A DNA stretch of 9,164 bases from Bacteroidales bacterium (GTDB taxonomy: Bacteria; Bacteroidota; Bacteroidia; Bacteroidales; UBA1715). A program made the position numbers and the translations under genes. Below, one piece after another: positions 6,170 to 9,164 of this stretch. The notes beneath the pieces are model-generated. The model made no database searches. It saw only the letters and a program-made list of their open reading frames with translations, and had not been told where the DNA came from. The first letter of the stretch is position 1. Every line of letters begins with the position of its first letter. Location of the stretch: NCBI GenBank assembly GCA_031262005.1, contig JAISIO010000028.1, positions 1 to 9,164 of the forward strand, in the 5' to 3' direction.

Positions 6170-6201
6170 ACTTTTTTGCAGTTTTTTCAACTTTTTGTAT
6201 G

Positions 6202-7092
6202 TTATCGCAATTCCAACACGCTGTTACCCACCTCTTTGCCTTCGCTAAAAAGAGTTATGCGATATAAGCCCGGTTCCAATTGACCTTCGCCAATGTTGTA
6301 ATACATTTCAATGTTAGTATCTACATTATTATATTGTACATCTTTTTTCTCGCTGAACATAATTGTTTTTTCTTCAAAGTCAAATTGATTGTTTGGCGAT
6401 TGAGTAATTACAATACCGCTTGGAGTAGTTATACGCATAAATACGGTTTTTGTTCCTGCTTCGGTCAATGTATTTTTCAATATAGTACCGGTAACACCAA
6501 TTTGGTGAATTTGTTTTGCTTTGGTTGCCGCTTTTTGACGGCTATTGTAAGCTTTTACTTGTATATCGCTGATGCGCAATTGCGAACCGATTTCTACTTT
6601 TTGGCTTAATTCTTCAATACGGCGTGTGTTTTGGTAGTTTTGCACTTCCATAGTGTCCAATTGCATTTGTTTTGCTTTCGACACATAGCCCAATGAATCT
6701 ACTTGGTGCGACAAACGAGCATTTTCACGAATGTATTCCTGTACTTGTTCGGTAAGAATTTCAATTTGTTTGCGATATTTACCAACTTCTGCAGCACGAG
6801 CATTTGCTTGTTGAAGCGATGTACGCAATTCGTCAAGTTCCACTTGGCGTTCCATAAGTAATTGGTCTAATTGTTCATTTTGACCCATTTGATCGGCAAT
6901 CGCAATTTCCAAAGAATCCAATTGCACAAACAATTGTGCTTTCTCTGCATTTACTGCTGTTACAGTATCTTCGGCACTAATTTTTGCTTTTTCCATGTCC
7001 AGATATTTCCAAGCCACAAAGCCTATTCCTGCAAGCAAAAGCACTATGATAACAATAAGAATTACTGGTAATTTTGATTTTTTCTCTTCCAT
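6202..7092 (-). CDS. Membrane-anchored coiled-coil protein of unknown function
   Basis: 296 residues. A short charged N-terminus (MEEKKSK) precedes one transmembrane segment (about 9-28). A long heptad-rich coiled coil follows (about 33-170), rich in Q, E, L and R, for example LLMERQVELDELRTSLQQ at 78-95. The C-terminal domain (about 172-296) is predicted beta-rich, with alternating strands such as KTVFMRITTPSGIVI and LYRITLFSEGKEV. The probable topology is a single inner-membrane anchor with coil and beta-domain in the periplasm. Similar proteins are widespread in Bacteroidota as hypothetical proteins. No catalytic motif was seen. It starts 30 nt after the WG-repeat lipoprotein gene with no promoter in between, so the two are probably co-transcribed and may work together at the envelope. 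Two hairpins follow its stop codon. Confidence 0.8.
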   Translation of the reverse strand: MEEKKSKLPVILIVIIVLLLAGIGFVAWKYLDMEKAKISAEDTVTAVNAEKAQLFVQLDSLEIAIADQMGQNEQLDQLLMERQVELDELRTSLQQANARAAEVGKYRKQIEILTEQVQEYIRENARLSHQVDSLGYVSKAKQMQLDTMEVQNYQNTRRIEELSQKVEIGSQLRISDIQVKAYNSRQKAATKAKQIHQIGVTGTILKNTLTEAGTKTVFMRITTPSGIVITQSPNNQFDFEEKTIMFSEKKDVQYNNVDTNIEMYYNIGEGQLEPGLYRITLFSEGKEVGNSVLELR

Positions 7093-7122
7093 TTTTCAGT
7101 TTTTTAAGTGATTATTTATTAT

Positions 7123-8787
7123 TTATTTTACATTATTTTTATTGTTGTCTGTTCGTTTTTGAGCTGCTCGTCGTTCAAGCGTTCGTTCGGTTGGCTTGAA
7201 TGTAATAGTGAGTGCTATACAATTTTTTCCTATATAGGTACGCACATATTCTGTTTGATTCTCAAACACTTTGGCTGTCGATGATTGACTCACTTCGGTG
7301 TAGTTGCGCTGTAGCAATTCTTTATCCAAAATATTGCGCACCATTGATTCCATATTTTCCAACTTATCGGCAAAATGCACTACATAAAAATAGGACAATA
7401 CTTCGTTGTTGTGGTTAAATTCATACTGAATTTGAGTACTATCGGCTGCGGTCAATATGCGTTTGCCCACAAGTTTTTTCGGCAAAATTTCATCGAATAC
7501 TTTTCCGTGAATGAATAAATCATACGAAAAACTCGACGACACCACCCTATTATTTATAATTTTATATTCGTTAGTGGTTTCATTGAAATCACCGCGATGC
7601 AAATTGTATTTGCGCATGATTTGGTAAAATGTAGTAGAATCGGTATTGCCGTCGGGACTTGAAAAATTCAATGCGTCCAGCAATGAATTGAAATTATAAT
7701 AATCCGATTGCACGCTTTCGTGAGTAGACGTTCCGTTAGTTATAAATTGTTCAAAATCAGGAGAAATACTATTATAAACAGGATTGATTACAAAAACTCC
7801 ATCGCTACCTACAAATCCTACTTTTTTATTCATAACCACTTGTGCCAAATCGCCGTTAAACGGCAGCGCACTATCGAATTGCGGATTAACCACAAACGCA
7901 CCTTTTTTGTCGATAAAACCAAATCGTCCAGCAAAGGCTGCGGGCGCAATAGCATTATTCAAAAATGGTTGCACTTGTTCAAATTGCGGATTGATAATCA
8001 ATTCTCCTTGCACATTACACCAGCCCCATTTTTTGTCTGTTTGTTGTACGGCGTATGTATCGCCATCGTTTATCATTGCTCTGAATTGCGGTTCAATCAG
8101 TGTTTTTCCCGATTTGTCAATCACACCATATTTACCGTCTTTTACCACAATGGCTCTATCGTTTACAAACGAAAACACCGTATCATACTGATAATTAACT
8201 TTAATAGTACCACTTTTATCTATAAATCCCCATTGATTTTTTGCGTTATGAACCGCACACATACCATTAGAGAAATTGCCGGCAAACACAAATTGCGGAT
8301 TGATAGTAAGGAAACCCGATTTATTAATAAAGCCCCATTTTTTGCTCGCATCGTTTTTGTCATACACGCTTATAGCTGCCAAACCTTCTTTAAAAATGCG
8401 AACTTCTTCCACATCGCGCAAAATAATTTGGATATTGCCGTCGCGATTGATTGCCGTTGGTGCTGCATTATCGAGCACCACCCATGCCAATCCTTCCGAA
8501 AAAACGGTAGCAGCTTTGTAGAGCAATCCTATTTCATACTTTCCTTGACGATTAACATAGCCCCAGCGAGGATTTTCGTCGGAACTTTTTACCAACGCCA
8601 ATTCTTCGCGAAAAACAGTGGCTACCGTAAACTGCGGATTGATTACCAATTGACCTTGTGTGTTGATATACTGAAACTTATCCCCTTCTTTTACCGGCAA
8701 TAAGTCTACAATTTGTGTGTTATTCCCGCACGAAAAAAACATTGATGTGGAAATAACTATAAAAAATAAGCGTAGAATTTTATTCAT
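7123..8787 (-). CDS. WG-repeat (KWG) lipoprotein
   Basis: 554 residues from the chosen ATG at 8787. That start gives a lipoprotein signal, MNKILRLFF... ending FFSC with Cys20 followed by GNN, and a TAnnTTTG box upstream. The frame is open upstream to 9150 but that part only translates intergenic repeats. About nine WG repeats of roughly 35 residues follow, with cores near residues 38, 75, 112 (degenerate), 151, 186, 220, 254, 289 and 323. The core is W/F-G-F-I-D-K-S-G, followed by INPQF and a segment such as FSEGLA. Residues about 355-535 form a separate C-terminal domain I do not recognise. The tail 535-554 is very basic and Asn/Lys-rich. WG proteins are predicted beta-rich surface or periplasmic scaffolds, mostly of unknown role. 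It probably heads an operon with the coiled-coil gene. Confidence 0.88.
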   Translation of the reverse strand: MNKILRLFFIVISTSMFFSCGNNTQIVDLLPVKEGDKFQYINTQGQLVINPQFTVATVFREELALVKSSDENPRWGYVNRQGKYEIGLLYKAATVFSEGLAWVVLDNAAPTAINRDGNIQIILRDVEEVRIFKEGLAAISVYDKNDASKKWGFINKSGFLTINPQFVFAGNFSNGMCAVHNAKNQWGFIDKSGTIKVNYQYDTVFSFVNDRAIVVKDGKYGVIDKSGKTLIEPQFRAMINDGDTYAVQQTDKKWGWCNVQGELIINPQFEQVQPFLNNAIAPAAFAGRFGFIDKKGAFVVNPQFDSALPFNGDLAQVVMNKKVGFVGSDGVFVINPVYNSISPDFEQFITNGTSTHESVQSDYYNFNSLLDALNFSSPDGNTDSTTFYQIMRKYNLHRGDFNETTNEYKIINNRVVSSSFSYDLFIHGKVFDEILPKKLVGKRILTAADSTQIQYEFNHNNEVLSYFYVVHFADKLENMESMVRNILDKELLQRNYTEVSQSSTAKVFENQTEYVRTYIGKNCIALTITFKPTERTLERRAAQKRTDNNKNNVK

Positions 8788-8827
8788 GTTCTCTGTTTTT
8801 CTATCTCTGTTACACTTTATAAGGAGA

Positions 8828-8835
8828 CAAATATA
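8828..8835 (-). promoter_or_regulatory. Putative -7 box for the WG lipoprotein operon
   Basis: The minus strand reads TATATTTG, matching TAnnTTTG, 40 nt upstream of the chosen start at 8787. This gives a leader of about 34 nt. No TTTG -33 element is found at 19-21 nt spacing; the nearest TTG is 15 nt away. The box supports the internal start at 8787 over the longer frame, because transcripts from here would not include an upstream start. Confidence 0.5.
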
Positions 8836-8897
8836 TGTTTTTTTAGCATACAAGCATTGAATTACAAAAGATTTTTTGCGTTTGTCTGTATTTTTTA

Positions 8898-8921
8898 AAC
8901 AATGGGTTTCAACCCATTGTT
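8898..8921 (+). repeat. 24-nt palindrome, copy 1
   Basis: Perfect 11-bp arms AACAATGGGTT and AACCCATTGTT flank the centre TC. The whole unit is the reverse complement of copy 2 at 8934-8957 except at the first base, so the two copies are inverted relative to each other. It looks like a dispersed intergenic repeat. Confidence 0.85.
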
Positions 8922-8933
8922 GATTATGGTAAT

Positions 8934-8957
8934 GACAATGGGTTGAAACCCATTGTT
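8934..8957 (-). repeat. 24-nt palindrome, copy 2, inverted
   Basis: Arms ACAATGGGTT and AACCCATTGT flank the centre GA. The central dinucleotide gives the orientation: TC in copy 1, GA here. The two copies are 12 nt apart, so each may fold alone or they may pair with each other. Confidence 0.85.
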
Positions 8958-8966
8958 GGTATTGGC

Positions 8967-8990
8967 GTAGGGGTCGAATATGTTCGACCC
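8967..8990 (+). repeat. REP-like hairpin with GTAG foot, unit 1
   Basis: GTAG at 8967-8970 is followed directly by an 8-bp stem, GGGTCGAA (8971-8978) and TTCGACCC (8983-8990), with a TATG loop. A GTAG or GGAG tetranucleotide at the 5' foot of a hairpin is the signature recognised by RAYT (TnpA-REP) transposases in bacterial REP elements. That this is a REP is inference, because genome-wide copies cannot be seen here. Confidence 0.6.
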
Positions 8991-9012
8991 TGTTCATATT
9001 GTTGGCATTGCC

Positions 9013-9036
9013 GGGCGAAAAATATTTCGCCCCTAC
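9013..9036 (-). repeat. REP-like hairpin with GTAG foot, unit 2, inverted
   Basis: On the minus strand GTAG (9036-9033) is followed by GGGCGAAA (9032-9025), a TATT loop and TTTCGCCC (9020-9013). The stem resembles unit 1 minus one T. The two units are inverted and 22 nt apart, which is the arrangement of a BIME (a pair of opposed REPs). Confidence 0.6.
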
Positions 9037-9048
9037 AACAAAATCCGG

Positions 9049-9120
9049 TGTATTAGACAAAAGTGATGCTATTTTTAAGACGTTTTGCTCAAGTGGACAA
9101 AAGTGAGGCTGTATTTTTGA
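9049..9120. mobile_element. Possible insertion-sequence end with paired direct repeats
   Basis: Two direct copies of GGACAAAAGTGAGGCT, the first reading AGACAAAAGTGATGCT, lie at 9055-9070 and 9095-9110, exactly 40 nt apart. Each is followed by a TATTTTT run. Multiple direct repeats near a terminus that begins TG (here TGTATTAGAC at 9049) are typical of IS21-family ends. No transposase gene is visible, and the rest of any element would lie to the right of the window. It may be a relic or a non-mobile regulatory repeat. Confidence 0.3.
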
Positions 9121-9164
9121 ACACCTATTCTTATAACAAAAAGTTATCATAAATTTACCCTGTC

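Larger units (their letters stand above)
8788..9164. other. Gene-free region rich in palindromes upstream of the WG gene
   Basis: This 377-nt stretch has no credible gene on either strand. From low to high coordinates it holds the WG gene promoter region (to about 8840), an AT-rich stretch, two 24-nt palindromes (8898-8957), a pair of REP-like hairpins (8967-9036), and a direct-repeat pair that may be an insertion-sequence end (9049-9120). The last 44 nt are AT-rich, with only a weak ATAAC/GTTAT hairpin at 9133-9147. Confidence 0.75.

Noticed and set aside
7708..8703. A 331-codon open frame on the plus strand opposite the WG gene.
   Set aside because: It is antisense to a clear WG-repeat gene. 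Its openness comes from the repeated codon pattern, its product is Cys/His/Ile-rich and low-quality, and there is no promoter or start context.
8788..9150. A 121-residue upstream extension of the WG-repeat frame starting at 9150.
   Set aside because: It only translates the palindromes and REP-like hairpins. It would bury the lipoprotein signal inside the protein, and the -7 box lies downstream of it. The ATG at 8787 is far better.

Overview
This window looks like chromosomal DNA from a member of the Bacteroidota, probably Bacteroidales-like. It is AT-rich. Start codons are preceded by A-rich stretches rather than Shine-Dalgarno sequences. Several upstream regions carry the phylum-specific -7 promoter box TAnnTTTG. 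The gene content fits: a GldB-type lipoprotein, a PheS with the four-cysteine insert, a WG-repeat lipoprotein, and the greA/HIT pair. All nine genes read on the minus strand, so transcription runs from high to low coordinates. No RNA gene, CRISPR array or complete mobile element was seen.

Layout in the direction of transcription. (1) 9164-8788 has no gene. It holds a possible insertion-sequence end, a pair of inverted REP-like hairpins each with a GTAG foot, and two mutually inverted 24-nt palindromes. (2) 8787-6202 holds a WG-repeat lipoprotein followed 30 nt later by a membrane-anchored coiled-coil protein, probably an envelope operon. (3) 6201-6063 is a compact regulatory region. A near-consensus Bacteroidota promoter lies inside a 14-bp perfect inverted repeat and is followed by a terminator-like hairpin in the greA leader. 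(4) 6062-4172 holds greA, a HIT-family protein and a TolB-like beta-propeller protein. The two spacers between them are filled by heptanucleotide-repeat palindromes running from the stop codon almost to the next start codon. (5) 4074-700 is a very tight operon: periplasmic cyclophilin, pheS, a class I methyltransferase, and gldB, with a 5-nt gap, an ATGA overlap and a TAATG overlap. (6) 617-1 is the N-terminal part of a DNA cytosine-5 methyltransferase cut by the window edge. It may belong to a restriction-modification system continuing to the left.

The coding content is mostly housekeeping and envelope biology. The least ordinary material is between genes: the two heptad arrays of different sequence but identical layout, the greA leader, and the REP-like cluster. 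I found no convincing new multi-gene system. The only plausible entry to one is the methyltransferase at the left edge, whose partners are out of view.
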